From positions 1 to 54,387 of the forward strand of contig LNFB01000323.1 in NCBI GenBank assembly GCA_001464385.1: DNA of 54,387 nt, written 5' to 3'. Positions 47,026 through 54,387 of the stretch are shown in pieces. The notes beneath the pieces were generated by a model that saw nothing but the letters and a program-made list of their open reading frames with translations, did no database searches and was not told the origin of the DNA. The translations under genes were made by a program, and so were the position numbers. Positions within the stretch are counted from its first letter, which is position 1; every line of letters starts with the position of its first letter. This DNA is from Deltaproteobacteria bacterium Ga0077550. GTDB lineage: Bacteria; Myxococcota_A; Polyangia; Nannocystales; Nannocystaceae.

Positions 47026-48048
47026 TCACACGGGGCGCGGTTCGGGCAATCCGGGGGGCAAGCGCTCGACGAGCACGGCGCCGCGGAGGTGGCGGAGCTC
47101 GCGGATGCCGGACAACGGTCGGCCCCCGATCTGCACGATCGCGGCGCCGCGGGCATCCTCGGCGCGGATGATGGCGAGGCCGTCCGCCTCGCTCGCGCGG
47201 ACGATGCAGCACATCGGGCCGGCCATCGGCAGCTCGGGGATCGGGGCGTCGACGGCGAAGGCGGCGGGGGCGAGCAGCGGGCCCCCGGCGGCGGTGTGCT
47301 CGAGCTCGCCGCCTGCGCACCACACCTCGACCCGCGGATCGGCGGTCCACGCCGCCTGGGCGCCGACGAAGGCGTCGCGCGTCGGTGCGTCGACCGGGCC
47401 GGCGAACGAGTCGGGATCGTCGGCCGGGCCGAGCTGCGCGCCGACCCAAAGGCGCACGAGGTGGCGCTTCAGCAGATCGGTCGGGCCGACGACGACGGCG
47501 AACCGCACGCCGCGGGGATCGGCGCCGCTGCGCCGCAGGGAGGTGCGCGCCAGGGAGTACGCCGCGAGCTCGCGATCGGCGGTGGCGTCGACCCACGCGA
47601 TGCGGGGGATCGCCGGCGTGACGCCGAGGCTCGGCCACTCGGGCTCGTCCGCGGCGTCGACGATCGCGCCTGGCGGGAGCGCCGAGGCCAGCGCGGCGAC
47701 GAGCGACGCGGTCGCCGAGCAGGCCCCCGGCTCGGCGCCGAAGGCCACGCGGCGGCCGGCGAGGAGACACGCCCAGACCAGCTCGATCGCCTCGAGGGGC
47801 TGCGTGCGTAGCTCGGTGACCTTCGCCCCGGCGACGCCCGCTGCGCCGCCGGTCACCGCTCGGCCGCGCTGGGCCATCGCCCACAGCCGGGCCTGCATCG
47901 CGCCGACGAGCTGCTCGCGATCCCACGCGACGAGGTGCAGCTCGTGCTCGAGCGCGGCGGAGATCTCGTCGGCGCGCAGGGCGAGGCGCTCGGCGAACGC
48001 CGCGAAGGCGTGACGCGCTGCGGCGGCGAGCTGGGCCGCCGTGCTCAC
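47026..48048 (-). CDS. Degenerate aldehyde-dehydrogenase-like protein
   Basis: 340 residues, against about 450-500 for a working enzyme. The layout follows the ALDH fold: RAVTGGAAGVAGAKVTELRTQPLEAIELVWACLLAGRRVAF in the cofactor half, RIAWVDATADRELAAYSLARTSLRR where the NAD-binding GSTATGR helix would be, and AGPVDAPTRDAFVGAQ through LLAPAAFAVDAPIPELPMAGPMCCIVRAS in the C-terminal half. The region that normally holds the catalytic Cys is shortened, and I see no Cys in the usual GQ-C context. I infer a non-catalytic relative. It is the last gene of a minus-strand run after the kinase at 48085, 36 bases away. Confidence 0.6.
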   Translation of the reverse strand: MSTAAQLAAAARHAFAAFAERLALRADEISAALEHELHLVAWDREQLVGAMQARLWAMAQRGRAVTGGAAGVAGAKVTELRTQPLEAIELVWACLLAGRRVAFGAEPGACSATASLVAALASALPPGAIVDAADEPEWPSLGVTPAIPRIAWVDATADRELAAYSLARTSLRRSGADPRGVRFAVVVGPTDLLKRHLVRLWVGAQLGPADDPDSFAGPVDAPTRDAFVGAQAAWTADPRVEVWCAGGELEHTAAGGPLLAPAAFAVDAPIPELPMAGPMCCIVRASEADGLAIIRAEDARGAAIVQIGGRPLSGIRELRHLRGAVLVERLPPGLPEPRPV

Positions 48049-48084
48049 GCCGCGCGACTCGACGCGATCCGCCGCCTCACGCGA

Positions 48085-49125
48085 TTAGTTGAACACGAAG
48101 ATCGCGGCGAGGGAAACACCGACGCCGATCGCGACGCCGGCGATCACCGCGTACAGCACGGTGCGGTTGCCCGCCGGTGCCGCGCCGCCCGCCCCGCCGC
48201 CTGCGGGCGGCTCGGTGCGATCCCCGTCGGCGCTCCCGGGCGCCTTGATGAGCTCGACGTTCTGGTGGCGCGGCGGCACGCGGCCGCCGAGGCGACGCGA
48301 GATGTCGCCGAGCTTGACCACGAGCTCGTCGAACGTGGGCCGCACGTCGGGGCGACGGCTCATCATGCGTCGGCACAGATCGCTCAGCTCCTCGTCGAAG
48401 CCCGCGATCTCGAGCTTGAGCTGCGGCCGCTCGGCCTTGAGGTGGCGGCGCACGACGGCGGTGTAGTGGTCGTCCTGGCCGCCCTTGCGGAACGGCGGGT
48501 GCCCGCTGCACATGTGGAACATCGAGCAGCCGAGGGCATAGACGTCGGCGCGGGCGTCGACCTCGTCGCCCATCGCCTGCTCGGGCGCGAGGTAGTCGGG
48601 CGTGCCGACGAACACGCCGGTCGCGGTGATCGACAGGTCCTCCTGCAGCGCCTTGGCCAGGCCGAAGTCGGTGACCTTGACGATGCCGGCGTGGGTGACC
48701 ACGAGGTTCGACGGCTTGACGTCGCGGTGCACGACGCCGGCGCGCTGGGCCTCGGCGAGGCCGACGGCGGATTGCCGGATGACCTCGGCGGCGTCGCCGG
48801 GGTGCAGCGGCCCCGAGCGCTTGAGCATGCCGCCCAGATCCTCGCCGTCGAGGAACTCCATCGCGAGGAACGGCCGGCGCTCGTGCTCGCCGATCGCGTA
48901 GATCTGCACGATGTTCGGGTGGTTCATCGCCGCCAGCGCGCGTCCCTCGCGCAGGAAGCGGGTCTTGAACTCGGTCGACTCGCGGTGCTTGGCCCCGAGG
49001 ATCTTGAGCGCGACGCGGCGCCCGAGCTGCTCGTCGACGCCCTCGAACACCTCTCCCATCGCGCCCTTCCCCAGCAGTCGAATGACCCGGAAGTGGCCGA
49101 TGATCTCGGGGACAGGGGCGGACAT
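48085..49125 (-). CDS. Tail-anchored Ser/Thr protein kinase
   Basis: 346 residues from ATG 49125 (MSAPVPEIIGHFRVIR). The kinase domain comes first (about 10-275): LGKGAMGEVF, VALKIL lysine, HRDVKPSN, VTDFGLA and GTPDYLAPE, all standard. A Pro/Gly linker (about 290-320) leads to one C-terminal membrane helix (VLYAVIAGVAIGVGVSLAAIFVF) with almost nothing beyond it. So unlike the other kinases here it has no external sensor region. It lies between a VWA lipoprotein and an ALDH-like protein on the same strand. Confidence 0.93.
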   Translation of the reverse strand: MSAPVPEIIGHFRVIRLLGKGAMGEVFEGVDEQLGRRVALKILGAKHRESTEFKTRFLREGRALAAMNHPNIVQIYAIGEHERRPFLAMEFLDGEDLGGMLKRSGPLHPGDAAEVIRQSAVGLAEAQRAGVVHRDVKPSNLVVTHAGIVKVTDFGLAKALQEDLSITATGVFVGTPDYLAPEQAMGDEVDARADVYALGCSMFHMCSGHPPFRKGGQDDHYTAVVRRHLKAERPQLKLEIAGFDEELSDLCRRMMSRRPDVRPTFDELVVKLGDISRRLGGRVPPRHQNVELIKAPGSADGDRTEPPAGGGAGGAAPAGNRTVLYAVIAGVAIGVGVSLAAIFVFN

Positions 49126-49203
49126 CGCCACGGGCGAAACTATCACGGGGGCGGCCGCAGGGGCTAGACCGGGGGCGCATTCGGGAGCGCGGATGGCGGG
49201 AAA

Positions 49204-50709
49204 TCACCGCGGCTGCAGCGTGTCGACCGCACGGCTGTGGGCCTGCTTCACCGTGGCGAGGTCGCCCGCGGGCATCGGCTCGCGCGCGATCTGTGCCGCG
49301 GGCGTCGGCATCGGCAGCGGGCCGCCGGCGGTGGGGTGGGGCTGCTCGCGCTTGGCGGCGCGCAGGGCGTCGCGCTCGGCCTTCTGCTGGCGCTTGCGAT
49401 CGTCGGTGATGGTCTTGCGCAGCGTCGCGAGCTCGTCGGCCCGCGCGAGCAGGGCGGCCTCGTCGAGGGTCTTGGCCAGCTTGCGGGCCTGGGCCTCGGC
49501 GTCCTCGAGCAGCGCCTCGGCGCCCGCGAAGTCCCCGGCGCGGGCCATCGCGATGGCGTCGATCGAGGCGGCGGCGACCCGGGCGAGGGCCACCCCGCGG
49601 CCGACCTCGCGCGAGCCCTGGGCCTCGGGCGCATCGGAGGCGGTGGACGCGACGAAGGCGGTGCGCTCGAGCCGGCCGGCACCGGCGGTGTGGTCCTCGT
49701 ACGAGACCGCCGCGTCGAGCAGCTCGACGGTCGCGCCGCTGCGGTGGGCGGTCGTCGTGAGCTCGACGAAGATCTCCTGGCTCTGGCCCTCGGCGAGGTC
49801 GGCGAGCTGCACGGTGTGACCGCGGGTCGCATCGGGCGCGCTCGGGTGACCGATGATCCGAGAGATGCTCACGCCCGGACCCGGCTGCAGTCGCAGCACC
49901 ACGTTGCTCGCCACCGCCCGCTCGATGCGGAGCACCTCGTCGCGGAACGCGGTGGCGATGCTCTCGTCGGCGTCGATGCGATGGAAGCGTCCGCCGGTGC
50001 CCTGGGCGATCTGGGCGAGCAGGACCTCGTCGTACTCGAGCCCGAAGCCCAGCGTGCTGATCGCGATGCCGTAGCCCTTGGCGGTCGCGATCTGCTGGGG
50101 GATCGGACCGGCGTCGTTGGGCACGCCGTCGCCGAGCACGACGATGCGGCGGACCGCCTCCGATGCGAGCCCGCTCGCGAGCGTCTGCTGCATCGCGAGC
50201 TGCAGCCCCGCGGCGAGATCGGTGGTGCCGCGCGCCTCCATCTTGCCGAGCGCCTCCTTCACGGGCCCGAGCGCGCTGCGATCGACGACGATGGGCGCGA
50301 CCAGCAGCTGCGCGCGGCTGTCGAAGGTCACGACCGTGAGCCGGTCGCCGTCGCGCAGGCCGTCGAGCAGCGCGAGGGCGGCGGCGCGCGCGTCCTCGAT
50401 CGGCTCGCCGAGCATCGAGCCCGAGGTGTCGACGACGAGGGTCAGATCCACCGGCGGTCGCTGCCGCAGCGCGATGCCGGAGGCGTCGAGCCGCAGGCGG
50501 GCCACGATCTTGCCCTCGCGATCGGCGGCCAACGTCTCGCGATCGAGCGCCGCGTCGAGGCCGACGAGCTGGGGCGCGGCCACCGGCGCGACGGTGGTCG
50601 CGGGGGCCGTGGGTGCCGGCGGCGCGGGGGCCCGCAGGCCACCCTTGGTGGGCGTGCAGCCGGAGCCGATGAGGAGGCACAGGGTCAGGGCCGAGGCGAG
50701 GCGTCGCAT
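49204..50709 (-). CDS. VWA-domain lipoprotein with C-terminal coiled-coil region
   Basis: 501 residues from ATG 50709. The signal LASALTLCLLIGSGC ends in a lipobox and a Pro/Ala linker follows. The VWA domain (about 75-270) has the MIDAS DTSGSM, GTTDLAAGL and VLGDGVPND, close to the calcium-activated chloride-channel or YfbK-like subgroup. A beta-rich region follows (SNVVLRLQPGPGVSISRIIG; ATVELLDAAVSYEDHTAG). The last 120 residues are Ala/Lys/Arg/Glu-rich helix (AQARKLAKTLDEAALLARADELATLRKTI). It is a different subgroup from the VWA paralogues at 2.1-6.9 kb. Likely co-transcribed with the kinase 78 bases downstream. Confidence 0.87.
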   Translation of the reverse strand: MRRLASALTLCLLIGSGCTPTKGGLRAPAPPAPTAPATTVAPVAAPQLVGLDAALDRETLAADREGKIVARLRLDASGIALRQRPPVDLTLVVDTSGSMLGEPIEDARAAALALLDGLRDGDRLTVVTFDSRAQLLVAPIVVDRSALGPVKEALGKMEARGTTDLAAGLQLAMQQTLASGLASEAVRRIVVLGDGVPNDAGPIPQQIATAKGYGIAISTLGFGLEYDEVLLAQIAQGTGGRFHRIDADESIATAFRDEVLRIERAVASNVVLRLQPGPGVSISRIIGHPSAPDATRGHTVQLADLAEGQSQEIFVELTTTAHRSGATVELLDAAVSYEDHTAGAGRLERTAFVASTASDAPEAQGSREVGRGVALARVAAASIDAIAMARAGDFAGAEALLEDAEAQARKLAKTLDEAALLARADELATLRKTITDDRKRQQKAERDALRAAKREQPHPTAGGPLPMPTPAAQIAREPMPAGDLATVKQAHSRAVDTLQPR

Positions 50710-50783
50710 GGTGGCGACGCTCGAACGCTCGGCGGCGGGGACCGGCTTACAGGGACCCGCCGAAACGCGCCATGCGCGACGCC

Positions 50784-52190
50784 TCAGGTGACCGCGGGGT
50801 TCTCGAACCGGGTGTGCTTGCCGACGAAGGTCAGGTGCACGGTGCCGGTCGGGCCGTTGCGCTGCTTGCCGATGATCACCTCGGAGGCGCCCTCGACCGA
50901 CTTGCGCTTCTCTTCCTCGGTCATGTACCGCTCCTCGCGGTAGATGAACATGATGACGTCGGCGTCCTGCTCGATGGCGCCCGACTCGCGGAGATCGGAG
51001 AGCTGCGGGCGGTGGTCGGCGCGCGAGTCGACGCCGCGGTTGAGCTGGCTGAGCGCGAGGATCGGCACCTGCAGCTCCTTGGCGATCGCCTTGAGGCCGC
51101 GCGAGATCTCGCTGATCTCCTGCTCGCGGATGTCGTAGCGGCCTTTGCCACCGCGACAGAGCTGGAGATAGTCGACGACGATGAGCCCGAGCGGCGGGCG
51201 CTTGCCCTCGGGGGTGGGCGGGAAGATCTGGCGGTCCTGGCGGAAGCGCCGCGCGCGGGCGCGGATCTCGAGGATCGTCGGCGACGAGGAGTCGTCGATG
51301 AACAGCGGCGCGCGATAGATGCGATCGGCCGCGCGCACGAGCTCGGCGAACTCGTGCTCGACCAGCTTGCCGCCGCGCAGCTTGCCGGCGTCCACGCGCG
51401 CCTCGGAACAGAGGATGCGCTCGATGAGCTGCGCCGCGCTCATCTCGAGGCTGAAGAACAGGCACGGATATCGGGCCGGCCGCTCCTCCTCGGGGAGGTG
51501 GGCGTGCTTCGCCTGGGTGATGCAGGCGTTCTGCGCGAAGTTCAGCGCCAGCGCCGTCTTGCCCATCGAGGGGCGCGCCGCGAGGATGATGAGGTCGCTC
51601 GGCTGCAGGCCGCCCGTCATCTCGTCGAGCTTGAGGAACGTGGTCGGCACCCCGGTGATCGGGTTCTTCAGCTTGGCGCGCTCGGTGATGCTCTCGAAGA
51701 CGCCGTGGATCAGCTCCTTGGCCGAGCGATAGCTGCCGACGCGGCCCTTCTGGTTGACCTCGAGCAGGCGGCGCTCGGCGCCGTCGATGAACTCGCCGAC
51801 GTCCTCGACCTCTTCGCGGCCCTCGTCGGCGATCTCCTGCGCCGCCATCACGAGGTTGCGGACGGCTGCGGACTGCCGCACGAGCTCCGCGTAGGCCCCG
51901 ACGTTGTGGCTGCTCGCGTAGCGATCGGCCAGCTTGCCCAGGCCCTCGAGTCCGCCGACCAGGCCGAGCTCGTCGGCGGCCCGGAGCTGTGACTCCAGCG
52001 TGACGATGTCGATCGGTTGGCCACGATCGGACAGCTTCATCATCGCGCGGAACACCGCCCGGTGCGCCGGCACGTAGAAGTCCTCGTCGTTGATCAACGC
52101 GACGACGTCGTTGAGCGCCTCGTTGCGGAGCAGGACCCCGCCGAGGACCGCCGATTCGGCTTCTTTGTTGTGGGGGAGCGGACGCGACAT
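50784..52190 (-). CDS. dnaB: Replicative DNA helicase DnaB
   Basis: 468 residues from ATG 52190. The hexameric helicase unwinds DNA ahead of the replication fork and loads DnaG primase. The N-terminal domain begins MSRPLPHNKEAESAVLGGVL. The RecA-like core has Walker A ARPSMGKTALALN (about 204), LFFSLEMSAAQL, Walker B LIVVDYLQL, and LSQLNRGVDSR. Short charged insertions lie before the SLEMS strand (HAHLPEEERPAR) and before Walker B (PPTPEGKRPP). There is no intein. The frame stays open beyond the start, but DnaB similarity begins here. Divergent from the DUF4215 gene, with about 150 bases between starts. Confidence 0.97.
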   Translation of the reverse strand: MSRPLPHNKEAESAVLGGVLLRNEALNDVVALINDEDFYVPAHRAVFRAMMKLSDRGQPIDIVTLESQLRAADELGLVGGLEGLGKLADRYASSHNVGAYAELVRQSAAVRNLVMAAQEIADEGREEVEDVGEFIDGAERRLLEVNQKGRVGSYRSAKELIHGVFESITERAKLKNPITGVPTTFLKLDEMTGGLQPSDLIILAARPSMGKTALALNFAQNACITQAKHAHLPEEERPARYPCLFFSLEMSAAQLIERILCSEARVDAGKLRGGKLVEHEFAELVRAADRIYRAPLFIDDSSSPTILEIRARARRFRQDRQIFPPTPEGKRPPLGLIVVDYLQLCRGGKGRYDIREQEISEISRGLKAIAKELQVPILALSQLNRGVDSRADHRPQLSDLRESGAIEQDADVIMFIYREERYMTEEEKRKSVEGASEVIIGKQRNGPTGTVHLTFVGKHTRFENPAVT

Positions 52191-52337
52191 CGCGAGCCGG
52201 CGAGTGTAGACGCGCGCGGGAGCGCGGGCACGACTTTCGGCGATCGGGGCGTGGCGACGGGGCTGGGCGAGGATCGGCGCCGGGGTGGTCGCGGCTTGCG
52301 GCTTGACGCCGCCGCGGAAACTCGGAACATCGGTGTC

Positions 52338-54143
52338 ATGCATGGTGGTGCGCATGGTCTGCGGTGGATCCTCGGTGGTGCGGTGGGCACGGGCGTCGTG
52401 GCGCTGCCAGCGGCGGCCCACGCTGCGAACGTCGCGCTCGAGGCCCCGGCCGGCGCGATCGTCACGCAGCCCGGCGAGGTCTTCGGCGTGGTGCAGGCCC
52501 TGCTCGAGGAGCGCGGCCACACGGTGACGATCGTGTCGGGCGATCAGATCGACACGCTGGACGAGATCCAGCAGTTCGACACCGTGGTGCTGAGCGGCAG
52601 CGGCTACCAGGACGGCCAGGACGTCGCGGTGTTCGACGGCGTGCTCGTCGACTATGTCAGCCAGGGCGGTGGCTTGGTCATCGCCGGCTGGGTCTACTAC
52701 TACTACGACGAGGTCAGGGAGGGGGCGCCCGGATTCAACACGGTGGCGCCGTTCGAGGCGTCGGAGTCGTTCGTGTTCGGCGGGGTCGTCGAGATCATCC
52801 CCGGCCACGAGATCGTCGATGGCCTCTCCGACTGGAACAACCCCGACAACGACGCCTACTCGGGCGCGATCAAGCCCGGTGCGACCGCGCTCAGCAGCAA
52901 CGGCGGGTTGATCGATGCCGGCGTGTGGGAGTACGAAGGGGGCCGCGTCGCGTCGTTCGGGCCGTTGTTCACCTCCGAGTACGAGGTCTACCCCGGGACT
53001 CCGGCGCTGCACGACGGCTCCATCCCGGACGCGACCGAGATGTTCCTGCGCGGCATCGAGTGGACGGCGACCCAGGCCGCCCCGGTGGGTTGCCACGACG
53101 GCGACCTCGACGAGGGCGAACAGTGCGACGACGGGAACTTCTCCAACAGCGACGACTGCGTGAACCCGTGCGTGTTCGCCAGCTGCGGCGATCACTACGT
53201 GCACGCCGGCTTCGAGCCGTGTGACGACGGCGACGACGACAACACCGACGCTTGCCTCGTCGGCTGCATCCTGGCGTCGTGCGGCGACGGGTTCGTGCGG
53301 GTCGGCGTCGAGGACTGTGACGACGGCGAAAACGGCGTCGAGACGGACGCCTGCGTCAGCGGCTGCGTCGCGGCGTCGTGCGGCGACGGGCACCTGTACG
53401 CGGGCGTCGAGACCTGCGACGACGGGAACCTCGACGACTCCGACGACTGCCCGGGATCGTGCCAGCCCGCGGTGTGCGGCGACGGCTACGTGCTCGCGGG
53501 CGTCGAGCCGTGCGACGACGGCAACGACGTCAACGATGACGACTGCCTGGTGGGTTGCATCGCGCCCACGTGCGGCGACGGCTACCTGCAGAACGGGACC
53601 GAGGCGTGCGACGACGCCAACGACGACGACACCGACGCCTGCGTCGGCGCGGTGTGCCAGCTCGCGAGCTGCGGCGACGGCTTCATCTTCGCCGGCTTCG
53701 AGGAGTGCGACGACGGCAACCAGACGCCCGGGGATGGCTGCACGGCGTGTGCGCTCGACGGCTCCGAGAGCTCGTCGGAGGGCGGGGGCGAGAGCTCGTC
53801 GGAGGGCGGGGGCGAGAGCTCGTCCGAAGGCGGTGCCGAGGGCACCTCGGGCGCCACGGAGGAGAGCGGTGGTGCGACCGCGGCCGACACCACGGGCGTG
53901 GATCCGTCGACGACCGGGGTCGACACGCTCGACTCGAGCGGCGGCGACGATCCGAGCAGCACGGGCTCCGACTCCACCGGCGATGGCGCGATCGACGGGT
54001 CCTCCGGGGGCTGCGGCTGCCACACCCGCTCCCCGGGCGCATCGGATGCGTGGGACGAAGCCGGCGCGTGGCGTCATCGAAGTTCGCATCGCGGCAAGGC
54101 GGTTCGTTCGCGGTTCTTCGGGCAAACTGGGAGCGACGTGGTC
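52338..54143 (+). CDS. Secreted DUF4215-repeat protein with N-terminal Rossmann-like domain and truncated C-terminal sorting region
   Basis: About 602 residues from ATG 52338. A Sec signal ends in AAAHA before ANVALE. Residues about 30-250 look like a ThuA/GATase-like Rossmann domain (VVLSGSGYQDGQDVAVFDGVLVDYVSQGGGLVIAGW). About seven DUF4215-type Cys repeats follow (EQCDDGNFSNSDDC, PCDDGDDDNTDAC and so on, each with CGDG). A Ser/Gly/Glu linker follows, then GGCGCHTRSPG, which resembles the Cys motif that opens myxobacterial C-terminal sorting signals. The expected membrane helix and Arg cluster are missing, and no stop codon occurs in frame before the end of the window. The end at 54143 is therefore arbitrary, set by the next lipoprotein start. 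Confidence 0.7.
53766..53837 (+). repeat. 24-bp tandem repeat encoding a Glu-Ser-Ser-Ser-Glu-Gly-Gly-Gly linker
   Basis: Three units (53766-53789, 53790-53813, 53814-53837); the first two are identical and the third differs at a few bases. They encode the low-complexity linker after the DUF4215 repeats. Confidence 0.9.
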
Positions 54144-54387
54144 ATGGGCACCGTGCGCTCCAGGACAAGCCTTCGCCTCGGAGCTTCGCTGTGGCTCGCC
54201 CTCGGGTCGTGCAGGCATGACGACTCGTCCTCTGGGTCGACTGGTTCGGACGCGGTTTCCACGACGTCTGAGGTCGACGGCACGGCTTCGCAGGCCGATA
54301 CGGCGACGGGTTCGGACGCATGCGAGGAAACCGCAACCTGCGTGCAGGGTGCCCCGGCGGGATGGGAAGGTCCGGGAGTGTTGGCGG
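54144..54387 (+). CDS. Lipoprotein, N-terminal part (runs off the window)
   Basis: ATG 54144 has GGGAG about 10 bases upstream (GTG 54138 is an alternative). MGTVRSRTSLRLGASLWLALGSC is a good lipoprotein signal with lipobox LGSC, followed by a Ser/Thr/Gly/Asp linker and a Cys pair (CEETATC). It is in the same frame as the preceding DUF4215 gene, with no stop between them. Third codon positions use more T and A than the preceding gene. The rest lies outside the window. Confidence 0.65.
   Translation, partial: MGTVRSRTSLRLGASLWLALGSCRHDDSSSGSTGSDAVSTTSEVDGTASQADTATGSDACEETATCVQGAPAGWEGPGVLA

Noticed and set aside
46973..47042. Terminator between the lipoprotein and the ALDH-like gene
   Set aside because: GC-rich hairpins are possible (for example around 47015-47042) but they lack T runs and have imperfect stems, so no terminator was called.
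50784..52190. Possible intein or foreign insertion in DnaB
   Set aside because: The extra residues are two short charged loops of 10-15 residues. No intein splice motifs are present and Walker motifs are uninterrupted.
53094..53760. CRISPR-like repetition in the DUF4215 region
   Set aside because: The repeats are coding, of unequal length and diverged, and translate to Cys-rich protein modules. There are no spacers.

Overview
The window is very GC-rich and looks like chromosome of a myxobacterium (Myxococcota), most like the Nannocystis/Plesiocystis/Enhygromyxa branch. Reasons: many secreted lipoproteins with a lipobox Cys followed by long Ser/Thr/Gly/Asp linkers; MopE-type Asp-rich metal-binding motifs, DUF4215-type Cys repeats, VWA, choice-of-anchor L, lamin-tail and C-type lectin domains; and five transmembrane Ser/Thr kinases or kinase fragments, several with kinesin-light-chain-type TPRs and two next to ECF sigma factors. 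This placement is inference from gene style; no rRNA is present. I found no tRNA, rRNA, CRISPR array or insertion sequence.

Layout. 1-2 kb: end of a TPR protein, then rplY-pth. 2.1-6.9 kb: three secreted lipoproteins in a row (VWA, MopE/choice-of-anchor L, VWA). 6.9-12 kb: DoxX, a TPR kinase, a LuxR regulator and an alpha/beta-hydrolase. 12-18.6 kb (minus strand): a lipoprotein-type methyltransferase, a PAS/pseudo-receiver protein, a lipoprotein, and a sigma factor-TPR kinase operon whose junction carries a 50-bp tandem duplication. 18.9-21.1 kb: membrane pyrophosphatase hppA behind a structured leader. 21.2-22.8 kb: a translationally coupled ATPase/TOPRIM-like pair of less GC3-biased composition, a candidate defence system. 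22.8-32.9 kb: a DUF4136 lipoprotein, then a CotH-kinase/lectin lipoprotein divergent from a tightly coupled operon of VTC polyphosphate polymerase, DUF4956 membrane protein, HlyD adaptor with a propeller-like tail, TolC-like protein and lipoproteins. 33-35.6 kb: a kinase-sigma factor pair. 35.6-41.3 kb: small envelope genes, a YbgC-like thioesterase and an asymmetric ABC exporter behind an attenuator-like hairpin. 41.3-46.9 kb: a Cys-repeat lipoprotein, a type-2 isoleucyl-tRNA synthetase and a further lipoprotein. 47-52.2 kb (minus strand): dnaB, a VWA lipoprotein, a tail-anchored kinase and a degenerate aldehyde-dehydrogenase-like protein. 52.3 kb to the end: a DUF4215-repeat protein with no stop codon before the next lipoprotein start.

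How the genes may work together. Housekeeping genes (rplY, pth, hppA, ileS, dnaB) are interspersed with envelope and signalling genes. The most interesting unit is the 23.4-32.9 kb cluster: a cytosolic polyphosphate synthase, a multi-pass membrane protein, a periplasmic adaptor and an outer-membrane channel, without any recognisable pump ATPase or RND protein. I infer that it could be a trans-envelope polyphosphate synthesis and export machine. The second candidate system is the ATPase/TOPRIM-like pair. All functions are read from sequence motifs only.
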